64,000 bases of DNA from Micrococcus endophyticus (GTDB lineage: Bacteria; Actinomycetota; Actinomycetes; Actinomycetales; Micrococcaceae): assembly GCF_014205115.1 (NCBI RefSeq), contig NZ_JACHMW010000001.1, forward strand, positions 1,984,001-2,048,000, written 5' to 3'. Of this stretch, positions 27,354 to 36,233 are shown piece by piece. How positions within the stretch are numbered: the stretch's first letter is position 1; each line of letters begins with the position of its first letter. Position numbers and translations under genes: made by a program. The notes under the pieces are model-generated. The model had not been told where the DNA came from. It saw only the letters and a list, made by a program, of their open reading frames with translations, and did no database searches.

Positions 27354-28259
27354 CTACTGCGCGGGGCCCGGAGAGGCCTGGGTCGAGGCGCCCTCGGAGG
27401 TGCCGTCGGAGGCCTGGACGAGGGGCGTGGGGTCCGGGGCGAGGCCGCCGGCGAAGCGGGCGACGTCGTCGACCAGCTGGGCCGGCAGCGCGTCCGAGCG
27501 CAGGGCGCGGGCGAGGGCGGCGCGGCCGCCGAGCTCCTCCGCCGCCAGCGGGGCCGAGGAGGCCGCGGCGATCACGTTGCCGCGGCGGCGGCCCTTGAGC
27601 ATGGCCGGGTCCGCCATGACCTCCACGTGGGCGAAGGCGGTGCGCAGGGCGGCGACCTCGCGGCGCACCGAGGCCAGGTCCGGGCCGCCGCCGATGTTCA
27701 GCACGTACACGCCGCCGGGCACGAGGACGCGGGCGGCGTGGGCGGCGGCGTCGGCCCCCGTGAGGTGCGCGGGGGTGACGTGCGGGGAGTCCGGGGCGAG
27801 GGAGAGCGGGTCCGCGGGGGCGAACACATCCCGGAACACGACCTCGCGGGTGGCCTCGCGGAGGCCGGCGAGGACCTGCCCGGCTTCGCCCACGCGGATC
27901 TTCAGCTGCGGGGAGCGGGGCAGGTCGAAGTGCGTGCGGGCCAGCTCGGCGAGGCCGGCGTCGAGCTCGACGGCGAGCTGGTGCGCCTGCGGCCACGTGT
28001 GCGTGACCCAGCGGGCGAACGTGCAGCCGGCGCCGCCGAGGTGCAGCACGCGCAGGCGCTCGGCGTCCGAGGCGAAGCGGTGGGCGAGGACCGCCGCGGC
28101 CCAGCGCATGTACTCGAAGCCGAGGGTCTCGGGGCGGTCCGGGTTGAGCTGGGAGGACTCCACGCCGTTGACCTTGAGCAGGTAGACGCCGTCCGTCCAG
28201 GGGTCGGGCAGGATCTCGGCGGTGCCGGAGCTGATGGCGAAGACGCCGGGGGTGATCAC
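27354..28259 (-). CDS. Spermidine synthase-like methyltransferase-fold protein
   Basis: 301 residues with a Rossmann SAM/decarboxy-SAM-binding core (RVLHLGGAGCTFARWVTHTWP, residues ~70-90; AVELDAGLAELAR follows as motif II; EVVFRDVFAPAD). It resembles the spermidine synthase-like group in actinobacteria, which often lack proven aminopropyltransferase activity. The C-terminal 30 residues are Ala/Ser/Thr/Gln-rich. The start is GTG 28259; GAGAAT six bases upstream may be a -10. It lies on the same strand as usp, 61 bp upstream of it. Confidence 0.8.
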   Translation of the reverse strand: MITPGVFAISSGTAEILPDPWTDGVYLLKVNGVESSQLNPDRPETLGFEYMRWAAAVLAHRFASDAERLRVLHLGGAGCTFARWVTHTWPQAHQLAVELDAGLAELARTHFDLPRSPQLKIRVGEAGQVLAGLREATREVVFRDVFAPADPLSLAPDSPHVTPAHLTGADAAAHAARVLVPGGVYVLNIGGGPDLASVRREVAALRTAFAHVEVMADPAMLKGRRRGNVIAAASSAPLAAEELGGRAALARALRSDALPAQLVDDVARFAGGLAPDPTPLVQASDGTSEGASTQASPGPAQ

Positions 28260-28282
28260 GGCCCGATTCTCCCCCAGCGCCC

Positions 28283-28338
28283 TTTCGTGCGGGAACCGGG
28301 AGCCTTCCCGGGCGCTTTCGTGCGGGAGACGCGAGCCT
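28283..28338. repeat. Family A repeat, two copies
   Basis: Copies at 28283-28305 and 28316-28338 with a 33-bp period; both deviate from the core by one to two bases. The second touches the stop codon of the GNAT gene. Confidence 0.85.
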
Positions 28339-28838
28339 CAGCCCCGGCGCACCATCCGCTGCTCATGGAGCCCCGCCCACGCGCCGTCCATGGGTGCGGG
28401 CGCACCGTGGTCCTCGAAGCCGTGCTTGGCGTAGAAGGCCCGCGCCCGCGGATTCTCCGCGAGCACGACCAGCACCGCGGGCCCGTCCCCGACGACGGCG
28501 TCCAGCAGTCGCGCTCCCACGCCCGTGCCGTAGGCCTCGGCCAGGACGTACAGGACCATCAGCTGCTGCGGGGGAAGGCCCTCGTCCTCGATGAGCGACG
28601 GCCCGGCGAGGGCGACCCCGACGAGCCGGCCGCCGTCGTCGTCCTCGGCGACCCACAGGTCCCGGTCCGAGCCGACCAGCGCGGCCCACGCCGGCGCGTC
28701 CTGGGGCACGCGGGCGTCCGCCCGGTCGAAGACCTCGGCCGGCAGGTGCGCGCCGTAGGCCTCGCGCCAGGACTGCGCCTTCACGCGCAGCAGGGCCTCG
28801 GCGTCCTCACGACGCGCGGGGCGGATCACGACGGCCAC
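28338..28838 (-). CDS. GNAT-family N-acetyltransferase
   Basis: 166 residues with the GNAT acetyl-CoA fold: IRPARREDAEALLRVKAQSWREAYGAHLP at the N-terminus, WVAEDDDGGRLVGVALAGP (beta 3-4), QQLMVLYVLAEAYGTGVGARLLDAVV (motif A, Q/RxxGxG/A variant AYGTGVG) and ENPRARAFYAKHGFED (motif B). The substrate is unknown. The start is set at GTG 28838, just past the stop of the upstream gene at 28846; GTG 28829 is also possible. No clear ribosome site is present, which suggests translational coupling. Confidence 0.85.
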   Translation of the reverse strand: MAVVIRPARREDAEALLRVKAQSWREAYGAHLPAEVFDRADARVPQDAPAWAALVGSDRDLWVAEDDDGGRLVGVALAGPSLIEDEGLPPQQLMVLYVLAEAYGTGVGARLLDAVVGDGPAVLVVLAENPRARAFYAKHGFEDHGAPAPMDGAWAGLHEQRMVRRG

Positions 28839-28845
28839 GGCGGGG

Positions 28846-29193
28846 TCAGGAGACGTCGTCGGAGGCGAGGGCCGCCTCGAGCCGGGCGAGCTTGCCGTCC
28901 AGCTCGCCGGTGTGCCCGGGGCGGATGTCCGCCTTGAGCACGAGCGAGACGCGGGAGCCGTACGGGGCCACGGCGTCCACCGCACCCCGCACCACGTCCA
29001 TCACCTCGTCCCAGTCCCCCTCGATCTCGGTGAACATCGAGGACGTGCGGTGCGGCAGGCCGGACTCCCGGACCACGGCGACGGCGGCCGCCACCGCCCG
29101 GTGGACGGAGGCGGAGTCCTCGTCCCCGGGCTGGTGGGCGGCGTCGGCGGGCGTGCCGGACGGGGCGACGGAGAAGGCGACGATCATGCGCAC
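28846..29193 (-). CDS. Thiamine-binding (YkoF/MTH1187-type) protein
   Basis: 115 residues of the Thiamine_BP superfamily (PF01910): IVAFSVAPSG at the N-terminus, then HRAVAAAVAVVRESGLPHRTSSMFTEIEGDWDEVMDVVRGAVDAVAPYGSRVSLVLKADIRPG, the ferredoxin-like half of YkoF. Members bind thiamine or its pyrimidine precursor. It lies 7 nt upstream of the GNAT gene on the same strand. ATG 29187 is an alternative start. No thiamine genes are nearby, so the ligand is inferred from the family only. Confidence 0.83.
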   Translation of the reverse strand: MRMIVAFSVAPSGTPADAAHQPGDEDSASVHRAVAAAVAVVRESGLPHRTSSMFTEIEGDWDEVMDVVRGAVDAVAPYGSRVSLVLKADIRPGHTGELDGKLARLEAALASDDVS

Positions 29194-29248
29194 CAGTGTG
29201 CCGCGCCGTCGTCGTCCGGGACACCCGCGCCGCGCCCCGTCCCCGGGG

Positions 29249-30589
29249 TCAGCCCCCGAGCACCGGCTGCAGCGCCTTGATGAGCTCGTTCACGCCGATC
29301 GCCACGAACACGGCGGCGGTCAGGGCGAGCAGGATGTTGCGGATCCAGCCGTTGCGGTGCTGGACCGGCACGTCCTTGCGGTTGTTCAGGAACAGCAGCG
29401 TCACGGCCAGGAACGGCATGAACAGGGCGCCGAGCGTGCCGTAGAGCAGGATCAGGAAGATCGGGCGGTCCAGGAACAGCAGGGACATCGGCAGGATGGA
29501 CAGCCACAGCAGGTAGAAGCGGGCCGGCTTGGAGGCGAGCGAGGGGGCGTCGTCCTGGTCCAGCTCGTCGGCCGGGCGGCGGAAGTTCGTCCAGAAGTCG
29601 GCGAACATCAGGGACACGCCGTGCCACACGCCCAGCAGCGAGGAGAAGGACGCGGCGAAGAAGCCGATCAGGAAGACGTAGGACCACACCTGGCCGTAGC
29701 GCTCGGCGAGGACGTTGCCGACGTCGACCAGGCCCTTGTCGCCCGAGGAGATGGCCAGGCCGGCCGAGTGCAGCAGCTCGACGCCCATGATCATGGTGGC
29801 GATCACGAAGATGCCGGTGAGGACGTACGACGTCGCGTTGTCGAACTTCATCACCTTCATGTACTTCGGGACGTTCCAGCCCTTCTCACGCAGCCAGTAG
29901 GCGTACGCGCCGAGGGTGATGGTGCCGCCCACGCCGCCGGCGAGGCCGAGCACGTAGAACATGACCTGCGGGTCGCCCGAGGGGATGCGCGGGACCAGGC
30001 CGGAGAGGATCTCGCCCACGTTCGGGGCGGTCAGCGCCGCGGAGATCAGCACGGTGACGAACATGACGCCGATCAGCGCCGTCATCAGCTTCTCGATCAG
30101 GCCGTACTTGTTCAGCCACACCAGGGCCAGGCCGATCAGGCCGGCCGCGATCGCGAACACCTTGGAGTCCACGGCAGGGAAGAGCGCCGCGAGCGGGATG
30201 GCGGTGGAGCTCATCGCCGTCGCGCCGTACACGAAGCCCCAGATCAGGATGTAGGGGCCGAAGTACCAGCTGGTCCAGGAGCCGAGCTGGCGCCAGCCTT
30301 GGAAGATCGTCTTGCCGGTGGACAGGTACCAGCGGCCCACGCCCTCCACGAGAACGATCTTGAAGATCACGCCGAGGACCACGGCCCACAGCAGCATGTA
30401 GCCGTAGCGGGAGCCGGCGGTGAGGGTGGCCACCAGGTCGGCGGCGCCCACGCCGGTGGCGGCGGCGACGATGCCGGGGCCGAGGGAGTTCCAGCGGGGC
30501 TTGATCGGGGTCTCGTTCAGCTCGGCCTCCGTGAACCCGACGATGTCCGGGTTGTGCACGGGGTGACCGCGGTCTGCTGTGTGGGCCAT
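29249..30589 (-). CDS. Nramp-related divalent-metal transporter lacking the canonical motifs
   Basis: 446 residues with about 11 hydrophobic helices in the LeuT-like order of the Nramp family. Helix 1 reads SLGPGIVAAATGVGAADLVAT, so the metal-binding DPGN is replaced. The helix 6 region (GLAGGVGGTITLGAYAYWLREKG) lacks the MPH motif. It is therefore a divergent branch of the family, and its ion may not be Mn2+ or Fe2+. The ATG at 30589 follows from the N-terminal hydrophilic leader. It is divergent from pta over 433 bp. Confidence 0.82.
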   Translation of the reverse strand: MAHTADRGHPVHNPDIVGFTEAELNETPIKPRWNSLGPGIVAAATGVGAADLVATLTAGSRYGYMLLWAVVLGVIFKIVLVEGVGRWYLSTGKTIFQGWRQLGSWTSWYFGPYILIWGFVYGATAMSSTAIPLAALFPAVDSKVFAIAAGLIGLALVWLNKYGLIEKLMTALIGVMFVTVLISAALTAPNVGEILSGLVPRIPSGDPQVMFYVLGLAGGVGGTITLGAYAYWLREKGWNVPKYMKVMKFDNATSYVLTGIFVIATMIMGVELLHSAGLAISSGDKGLVDVGNVLAERYGQVWSYVFLIGFFAASFSSLLGVWHGVSLMFADFWTNFRRPADELDQDDAPSLASKPARFYLLWLSILPMSLLFLDRPIFLILLYGTLGALFMPFLAVTLLFLNNRKDVPVQHRNGWIRNILLALTAAVFVAIGVNELIKALQPVLGG

Positions 30590-30689
30590 GGGGGGTCCTC
30601 ATCGGTCGGGCGCCCGGTGGCCACGGAGGACGACGACGACGCGGGGCCGGCGGCGTGCACCGCGTCCGGGGATGCTGGGGCGGGGGTGC

Positions 30690-30703
30690 GAGTGATGTCA
30701 CTC
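30690..30703. promoter_or_regulatory. Possible operator between transporter and pta
   Basis: Dyad GAGTGA-TG-TCACTC, 100 bp upstream of the Nramp-like start, followed by CTATCACGTG. A site for a metal or carbon regulator is possible, but there is no match I can name. Apart from this and the family A repeats, the 433-bp gap (30590-31022) shows no gene. Confidence 0.3.
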
Positions 30704-30747
30704 CTATCACGTGGGAGCGAGACACGCCTCACCCATGACGGTGCGGG

Positions 30748-30879
30748 GGCTCCCGTTTCCCACACGAAGGCACCGATCGTTTTCGTGCGGGAAACGGGAA
30801 CGAGGGTGCGGAGGCTCCCCCGAGAAGGCTCCCGTTTCCCGCACGAAACCGGCGTGGGAGGCTCCCGTTTCCCGCACGA
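30748..30879. repeat. Family A repeat cluster, four copies in both orientations
   Basis: Copies lie at 30748-30768 (minus), 30781-30803 (plus), 30826-30848 (minus) and 30859-30879 (minus). The last two are 33 bp apart. The plus/minus pairs can fold into hairpins. They lie in the gap between the divergent Nramp-like and pta genes. Confidence 0.88.
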
Positions 30880-31022
30880 GAAGGGCTGGTGAGGAGGGAG
30901 GCGGCGGAGGCGGGCCGTCGTCGGGAGGCCGTGGGTACTGTAAGGAGCGTCCGTGCCCCGCGCACCCGCCTCCGCCCACTCGTCTCCCCCGCCCCCGCTC
31001 CCCCGCCTTTGGAAGGTCCGCG

Positions 31023-33098
31023 ATGCCCCAGGGAATCTTCGTCTCCACCACCTCGACCGGCGCCGGCAAGTCCCTCGTCAGCCTCGGGCTGGCGGACTCC
31101 CTCTACCGGCGCTCCGGCACGGTGGGCTACTTCCGCCCCGTGGTGCCCGGGGAGGACGTGGAGGCCGACCCCATGGTCCTGCTCATGCGCGAGCAGTTCG
31201 GCCTCACCGCCGAGCAGGCCCGCGGCGGGCTCACCGCCGCCGAGGCCCGCACCCTCATGGCCGAGGGCCGCGGCGACGAGGTCCAACAGCGCTGCGTGGA
31301 GCAGTACGACGCGATGCGGGCCGCGTGCGGCGTCGTCGTGGTGGAGGGCACCGACCTGATCAGCCCGGACCCGGCCGCCGACCTCGACCTCAACGCCCAG
31401 CTGGCCCGCAACCTCGGCACCCCGGTGGTCGCCGTGGTCTCCGGCGCCGAGATGACGCCGGAGCATGCCGCCGACGTCGTGGACCTGGCCCGGCGCACCC
31501 TCGACGACGCCGGCGTGGAGCTGCTGGCCGTCATGGTCAACCGCGCGGACCCGCGGCAGCTGGACGCCGTGGGCGCCGCCGTGCGCCCCGGCCGGCACGC
31601 CTGGCCCGTCTACGTGCTCCCCGAGCTGCCCGAGCTCGCCCACCCGTCGGTGGCCGAGGTGGCCACGGCCCTGCGCCTGGAGCAGGTGGCGGGCCAGGAG
31701 ACGCTGGACCGCGACGTCGCCGAGGTCAAGGCCGTCTCCATGGAGGGCGGCAACTTCCTCGAGGTGCTGCGGGACGGCGCCCTCGTGATCGCCTCCGGCG
31801 ACCGCTCGGACGCGATCCTGGCCACCGTGGCCTCCTCGCTGACCCCGGACTTCCCCACCCCCTCCGGCATGATCCTCACCAACGGGATCCTGCCCAACCG
31901 CCAGCTGCAGCGGCTCTACCTGGACGCCGCCTTCCCCGTGTTCGCCACGCACGACGACACGTTCACCACCGCCGCCAAGGTCTCCCGCGTGCGCTCCGAG
32001 CTCTCCAGCGCGCAGCCCCGCAAGACCGCCGCCGCCCTCGGCACCTGGCACCAGCGCGTCGACGGGGACGAGCTGCTGGGCCGGTTCGACCTGCCGCGCA
32101 CCGACGTCGTCACCCCGCTGCGCTTCCTGCACGAGCTGATCACCCGCGCCCGCGCGGACCGCCGCCGGATCGTGCTGCCCGAGGGCGAGGACGCCCGCGT
32201 GCTGCGCGCCGCCGAGATCCTGCAACGCCGGGACGTGTGCGACCTCGTGGTGCTCGGGCCCGAGCCCGCCGTGAAGGAGCTCGCCTCCCGCGAGGGCGTG
32301 GACCTGGCCGGGATCGACCTCGTGGACCCGGCCGACTCCCCGGACCTGGAGCGCTACGCGCAGGAGTACGCCCGCCTGCGCGCGCACAGGGGCGTGGACC
32401 TCGAGCGCGCCCGCGAGGTCATGCAGGAGGGCGCCTACTTCGGCACGATGATGGTCCACCTCGGCGACGCGGACGGCATGGTCTCCGGCGCCGCGCACAC
32501 CACCGCCAACACCATCCGCCCGGCCCTGGAGTTCGTGAAGACCCGGCCCGGGGCATCCATCGTGTCCTCGGTGTTTTTCATGCTCCTGCCGGACCGGGCC
32601 CTCGTCTACGGCGACTGCGCCGTGAACCCGGACCCGGACGCGGAGCAGCTCGCGGACATCGCCGTGGCCTCCGCCGCCACCGCCGCGCAGTTCGGCGTGG
32701 ACCCGCGCGTCGCCATGCTCTCCTACTCCACGGGCGTCTCCGGCTCCGGCGAGGCCGTGGACAAGGTCCGCGCCGCCACCGAGCTGGTCCGCGAGCGCGC
32801 CCCGGAGCTGAAGGTGGAGGGCCCGCTGCAGTACGACGCCGCGGTGAACGCCTCCGTGGCCGCCTCCAAGATGCCGGACTCCGAGGTGGCGGGGCAGGCC
32901 ACCGTGTTCGTGTTCCCGGACCTGAACACCGGCAACAACACGTACAAGGCGGTGCAGCAGTCCTCGGGCGCCGTCGCCGTCGGGCCGGTCCTGCAGGGAC
33001 TGAACAAGCCCGTGAATGACCTCTCGCGCGGCACCACCGTGGAGGACATCGTCAACACCGTGGCCATCACCGCCATCCAGGCCCAGGACCAGGGCTGA
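31023..33098 (+). CDS. pta: Phosphate acetyltransferase
   Basis: Interconverts acetyl-CoA and acetyl phosphate. 691 residues, the long form: an N-terminal BioD-like P-loop domain (STTSTGAGKSLVSLGLAD, residues ~8-25), a central DRTGG-type domain (GDRSDAILATVASSLTP...PSGMILTNG, about 250-330) and the C-terminal PTA_PTB catalytic domain (from about 380; GMVSGAAHTTANTIRPAL, SVFFML, DCAVNPDPDAEQLADIA, MLSYSTGVSG and FPDLNTGNNTYKAVQQ). The ATG at 31023 has GGAAGG before it; a longer upstream reading is only repeat sequence. ackA follows 20 nt downstream. Confidence 0.96.
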   Translation: MPQGIFVSTTSTGAGKSLVSLGLADSLYRRSGTVGYFRPVVPGEDVEADPMVLLMREQFGLTAEQARGGLTAAEARTLMAEGRGDEVQQRCVEQYDAMRAACGVVVVEGTDLISPDPAADLDLNAQLARNLGTPVVAVVSGAEMTPEHAADVVDLARRTLDDAGVELLAVMVNRADPRQLDAVGAAVRPGRHAWPVYVLPELPELAHPSVAEVATALRLEQVAGQETLDRDVAEVKAVSMEGGNFLEVLRDGALVIASGDRSDAILATVASSLTPDFPTPSGMILTNGILPNRQLQRLYLDAAFPVFATHDDTFTTAAKVSRVRSELSSAQPRKTAAALGTWHQRVDGDELLGRFDLPRTDVVTPLRFLHELITRARADRRRIVLPEGEDARVLRAAEILQRRDVCDLVVLGPEPAVKELASREGVDLAGIDLVDPADSPDLERYAQEYARLRAHRGVDLERAREVMQEGAYFGTMMVHLGDADGMVSGAAHTTANTIRPALEFVKTRPGASIVSSVFFMLLPDRALVYGDCAVNPDPDAEQLADIAVASAATAAQFGVDPRVAMLSYSTGVSGSGEAVDKVRAATELVRERAPELKVEGPLQYDAAVNASVAASKMPDSEVAGQATVFVFPDLNTGNNTYKAVQQSSGAVAVGPVLQGLNKPVNDLSRGTTVEDIVNTVAITAIQAQDQG

Positions 33099-33118
33099 CG
33101 CCCGGGAAGGACTCCGCC

Positions 33119-34285
33119 GTGCTCGTCCTCGTCATCAACTCCGGCTCCTCGTCCCTGAAGTACCAGCTCCGCGAGCTGGCCGACGACGGCGCGGACGGCC
33201 CGCGGCCCGTCCTCGCCAAGGGCCTGGTGGAGCGCATCGGCGTGCCCGGCTCGGACGTGCCCGACCACGCCGCGGCCCTCGAGCGGGTGGAGGCGGAGGT
33301 GTCCCGGGTGATCGGGGACCGCCCGATCGACGCCGCCGGCCATCGCGTGGTGCACGGCGGCGAGCGGTTCACCGCGCCGGCGCTCGTGACCAACGAGGTG
33401 ATCCGGGCGATCGAGCGGCTCGCGCCCCTGGCCCCCCTGCACAACCCGGCCGCCGCGCAGGGCCTGCGCGCCATGACCGAGCGCTACCCGGACATGCCGC
33501 AGGTGGTCGTGTTCGACACCTCCTTCCACCAGACCATGCCGCGCGAGGCCTGGCAGTACGCCCTGCCGGAGAGCGTCTACCGCGAGCACGGCATCCGCCG
33601 GTACGGCTTCCACGGCACGAGCCACGACCTCGTGGCGGGCCTGGCCGCGCGGCACCTCGGCGTGGCCCGGGAGAAGTTCTCCGGGATCGTGCTGCACCTG
33701 GGCAACGGGGCCTCCGCGACCGCGATCCGCGACGGCGCCTCCGTGGACACCTCGATGGGCTTCACCCCGCTGGCCGGCCTCGTGATGGGCACGCGCACGG
33801 GCGACCTGGACCCCTCCGTGGTGACCCACCTGATGCGCACGCAGGGGCACTCCGCGGAGGAGATGGACACCCTGATGAACAAGGAGTCCGGCCTGCTGGG
33901 CCTGGCCGGGCACGCGGACATGCGCCAGGTGGTCGAGGCCGCGGACGCCGGGGACCGCCGCGCCCGCACCGCCCTGGACGTGGCGAGCTACCGGCTGGCC
34001 AAGTACGTGGGCGGGTACCACGTGGCCGTGGGCGGGGCGCAGGCGATCGTGTTCACCGCGGGCATCGGCGAGAACTCGGCGCCGTTCCGGGCCCGTGTGG
34101 TGGAGCGCCTGGGCGCCCTGGGGGTGGAGCTGGACGCGGCGGCGAACGAGGCCGGGCTGTCCGCGGCGGGGGACGACGGCGTCGCCGTGATCTCCGCCCC
34201 GGGCTCGGCGATCCCCGTGCTCGTGATCCCCACGGACGAGGAGCAGGCGATCGCCCGGCTCACGTGGGAGCTGACCCGCGGCTGA
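33119..34285 (+). CDS. ackA: Acetate kinase
   Basis: Converts acetyl phosphate and ADP to acetate and ATP, and the reverse for acetate uptake. 388 residues of the ASKHA fold. The signatures are LVINSGSSSLKYQL at the N-terminus and YGFHGTSHDLV (residues ~162-172), with HLGNGASATAI, MGFTPLAGLVMGTRTGDLDP and FTAGIGENSAPFR also present. The GTG start at 33119 has GGGAAGGA 9 nt upstream. It forms an operon with pta. Confidence 0.97.
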   Translation: MLVLVINSGSSSLKYQLRELADDGADGPRPVLAKGLVERIGVPGSDVPDHAAALERVEAEVSRVIGDRPIDAAGHRVVHGGERFTAPALVTNEVIRAIERLAPLAPLHNPAAAQGLRAMTERYPDMPQVVVFDTSFHQTMPREAWQYALPESVYREHGIRRYGFHGTSHDLVAGLAARHLGVAREKFSGIVLHLGNGASATAIRDGASVDTSMGFTPLAGLVMGTRTGDLDPSVVTHLMRTQGHSAEEMDTLMNKESGLLGLAGHADMRQVVEAADAGDRRARTALDVASYRLAKYVGGYHVAVGGAQAIVFTAGIGENSAPFRARVVERLGALGVELDAAANEAGLSAAGDDGVAVISAPGSAIPVLVIPTDEEQAIARLTWELTRG

Positions 34286-34343
34286 GCGCAGAGCTCCCCT
34301 GCTCCCGCCCCTGCGCCCGGTCCCCCCGCCCCTTCCGCCGAAA

Positions 34344-34404
34344 GACCGACGCCCAGCGACATCGCCGCCGGGCAGAACGGCGGTGATGTCGCTGGGCGTC
34401 GGTC
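34344..34404. terminator. Terminator after ackA
   Basis: Long 26-bp stem with one G-T pair (34344-34369 with 34379-34404) and a 9-nt loop. It is convergent with the peptide ABC operon and probably ends both. Confidence 0.88.
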
Positions 34405-34419
34405 GGAGCGCGCGCCGGC

Positions 34420-36231
34420 TCAGACGTGCTCGCCGTCGGCCTCCACGGCGATCCCGAGCTCGTTCCCCGGGATCGAGGCCAGCAGCCGCCGCGTGTACGG
34501 GTGCCGCGGGTTGGTGAAGACCTCCTCGGAGGACGCGGCCTCCACGACCTCGCCGTCCTTCATCACGCACACGTAGTCCGAGATGAGCCGCACCACCGCG
34601 AGGTCGTGCGAGATGAACAGGTAGCTCAGCCCCAGCTCGTCCTGCAGGCGGCGCAGCAGGGTGAGGATCTGGTCCTGCACCAGCACGTCGAGCGCGGAGA
34701 CGGGCTCGTCGCACACGATCAGCTCCGGGTTCAGCGCGAGCGCGCGGGCGATCGCCACGCGCTGGCGCTGGCCGCCGGAGAGCTCGGCCGGATACCGGCG
34801 GTGGAAGTGCGAGGGCAGGGCCACCTGCTCCATGAGCTCGAGCACGCGGGCCCGCCGCTCCTTCGCGTTGCCGCGCTTGTACGTCTGCAGCGGCTCCTCG
34901 ATGATCCGCCCCACGGTGAACGAGGGGTTCAGCGAGGAGAACGGGTCCTGGAACACGGCCTGCACGCGCTGGCGGAAGTCCTTGAGGTCCTCCCCCTTCA
35001 TCCCGAGCACGTCCTTGCCCTCGAACGTGATCTCACCCGACGTCGGCTCGATCAGCTTCAGGAGCATGCGCGCCGTCGTCGTCTTGCCGGAGCCGGACTC
35101 GCCCACGATCGAGACGGTCTTGCCCCGCGGGATCTTCAGGGACACGTCCTTGGCGGCGGTGAAGTCGTCGTGCCCACGCACCGGGTAGACCTTCGTCAGG
35201 TCACGGATCTCCACGAGCGGCGTGAGGTCCTTCTTGGCCAGGGCCACGGTGGACAGCGCCGCGGCGTCGTCCTCCTTCAGCGCGCTCAGCGCCGGGTCGA
35301 ACGCCTCCGGCAGCAGGCGGGCGGCCGCCACGGACGGCGCCGCCGCCACGAGGGAGCGGGTGTAGGCGTGCTGCGGGTCCTCGAGGATGGCCCGGGCGTC
35401 GCCGGACTCCACCACGCGGCCGCGGTGCATCACCACGAGCTGCTGGGCGCGCTCGGCGGCGAGGCCGAGGTCGTGCGTGATCAGCAGCACCGAGCTGCCG
35501 AGCTCGCGGGTCATCTCGTCGATCTGGTCGAGGATCACCTGCTGCACGGTCACGTCCAGCGCCGAGGTGGGCTCGTCCGCGATCAGCAGCTGCGGACGGC
35601 ACGCCAGGCCGATCGCGATCAGCACGCGCTGGCGCAGGCCGCCGGAGAGCTCGTGCGGGTACTGCTTGGCCCGGCGCGCCGGCTCGGGGATGCCCGCGCG
35701 CTCCATGACCTCCACGACCTTGGCGCCCACGTCCTTCTTCGTGGCCAGCCCGTGGGTCAGCAGGGTCTCGCCGATCTGCTGGCCCACGCGGGTCACGGGG
35801 TTCAGGTTGGACATGGGGTCCTGGGGCACCAGGCCGATGCGCCGGCCGCGGATGCGCCGCATCTTCGCGTCGGACAGGCCCACGAGCTCCTCGCCCGCGA
35901 ACTTCACGGAGCCGCCCGTCACCCGGCCGTTGCCGGGCAGCAGGCCGATCGCGGCCATCGCGGTGGTGGACTTGCCCGAGCCGGACTCGCCCACGATCGC
36001 CAGCGTGCCGCCGGCCGGCAGCGTCAGGGACGCCCCCTCGACGGCCTTCACGGTGCCCTGCTGGGTGCGGAACTCCACGTCCAGGTCGCGGATCTCCAGC
36101 AGCGGCGCGCCGGGGGCAGGCATCTCCGCGCTCCCGACGCCGGCCGGGTCGGTCCCGGCGGTGGGCGCGGCCTCGGGGGCCGCGGCGTGCGAGCCGGCGC
36201 CGAGGGCGCCGTCGTCGTGCTTCGGGTCCAT
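34420..36231 (-). CDS. Peptide ABC transporter, fused DppD-DppF ATPase
   Basis: 603 residues with two complete ABC domains in one chain, as in many actinobacterial dipeptide/oligopeptide importers. Domain 1 (about 35-290): GESGSGKST, LSGGLRQRV, LLIADEPTSALD. Domain 2 (about 325-585): GESGSGKTT, LSGGQRQRV, LIVCDEPVSALD. Both end with the oligopeptide-type HAYTRSLVAA or HPYTRRLLASIPG. The first 35 residues are a Pro/Ala/Gly-rich extension. The ATG at 36231 lies 2 nt after the permease stop. It is the last gene of the operon. Confidence 0.95.
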   Translation of the reverse strand: MDPKHDDGALGAGSHAAAPEAAPTAGTDPAGVGSAEMPAPGAPLLEIRDLDVEFRTQQGTVKAVEGASLTLPAGGTLAIVGESGSGKSTTAMAAIGLLPGNGRVTGGSVKFAGEELVGLSDAKMRRIRGRRIGLVPQDPMSNLNPVTRVGQQIGETLLTHGLATKKDVGAKVVEVMERAGIPEPARRAKQYPHELSGGLRQRVLIAIGLACRPQLLIADEPTSALDVTVQQVILDQIDEMTRELGSSVLLITHDLGLAAERAQQLVVMHRGRVVESGDARAILEDPQHAYTRSLVAAAPSVAAARLLPEAFDPALSALKEDDAAALSTVALAKKDLTPLVEIRDLTKVYPVRGHDDFTAAKDVSLKIPRGKTVSIVGESGSGKTTTARMLLKLIEPTSGEITFEGKDVLGMKGEDLKDFRQRVQAVFQDPFSSLNPSFTVGRIIEEPLQTYKRGNAKERRARVLELMEQVALPSHFHRRYPAELSGGQRQRVAIARALALNPELIVCDEPVSALDVLVQDQILTLLRRLQDELGLSYLFISHDLAVVRLISDYVCVMKDGEVVEAASSEEVFTNPRHPYTRRLLASIPGNELGIAVEADGEHV

Positions 36232-36233
36232 GG

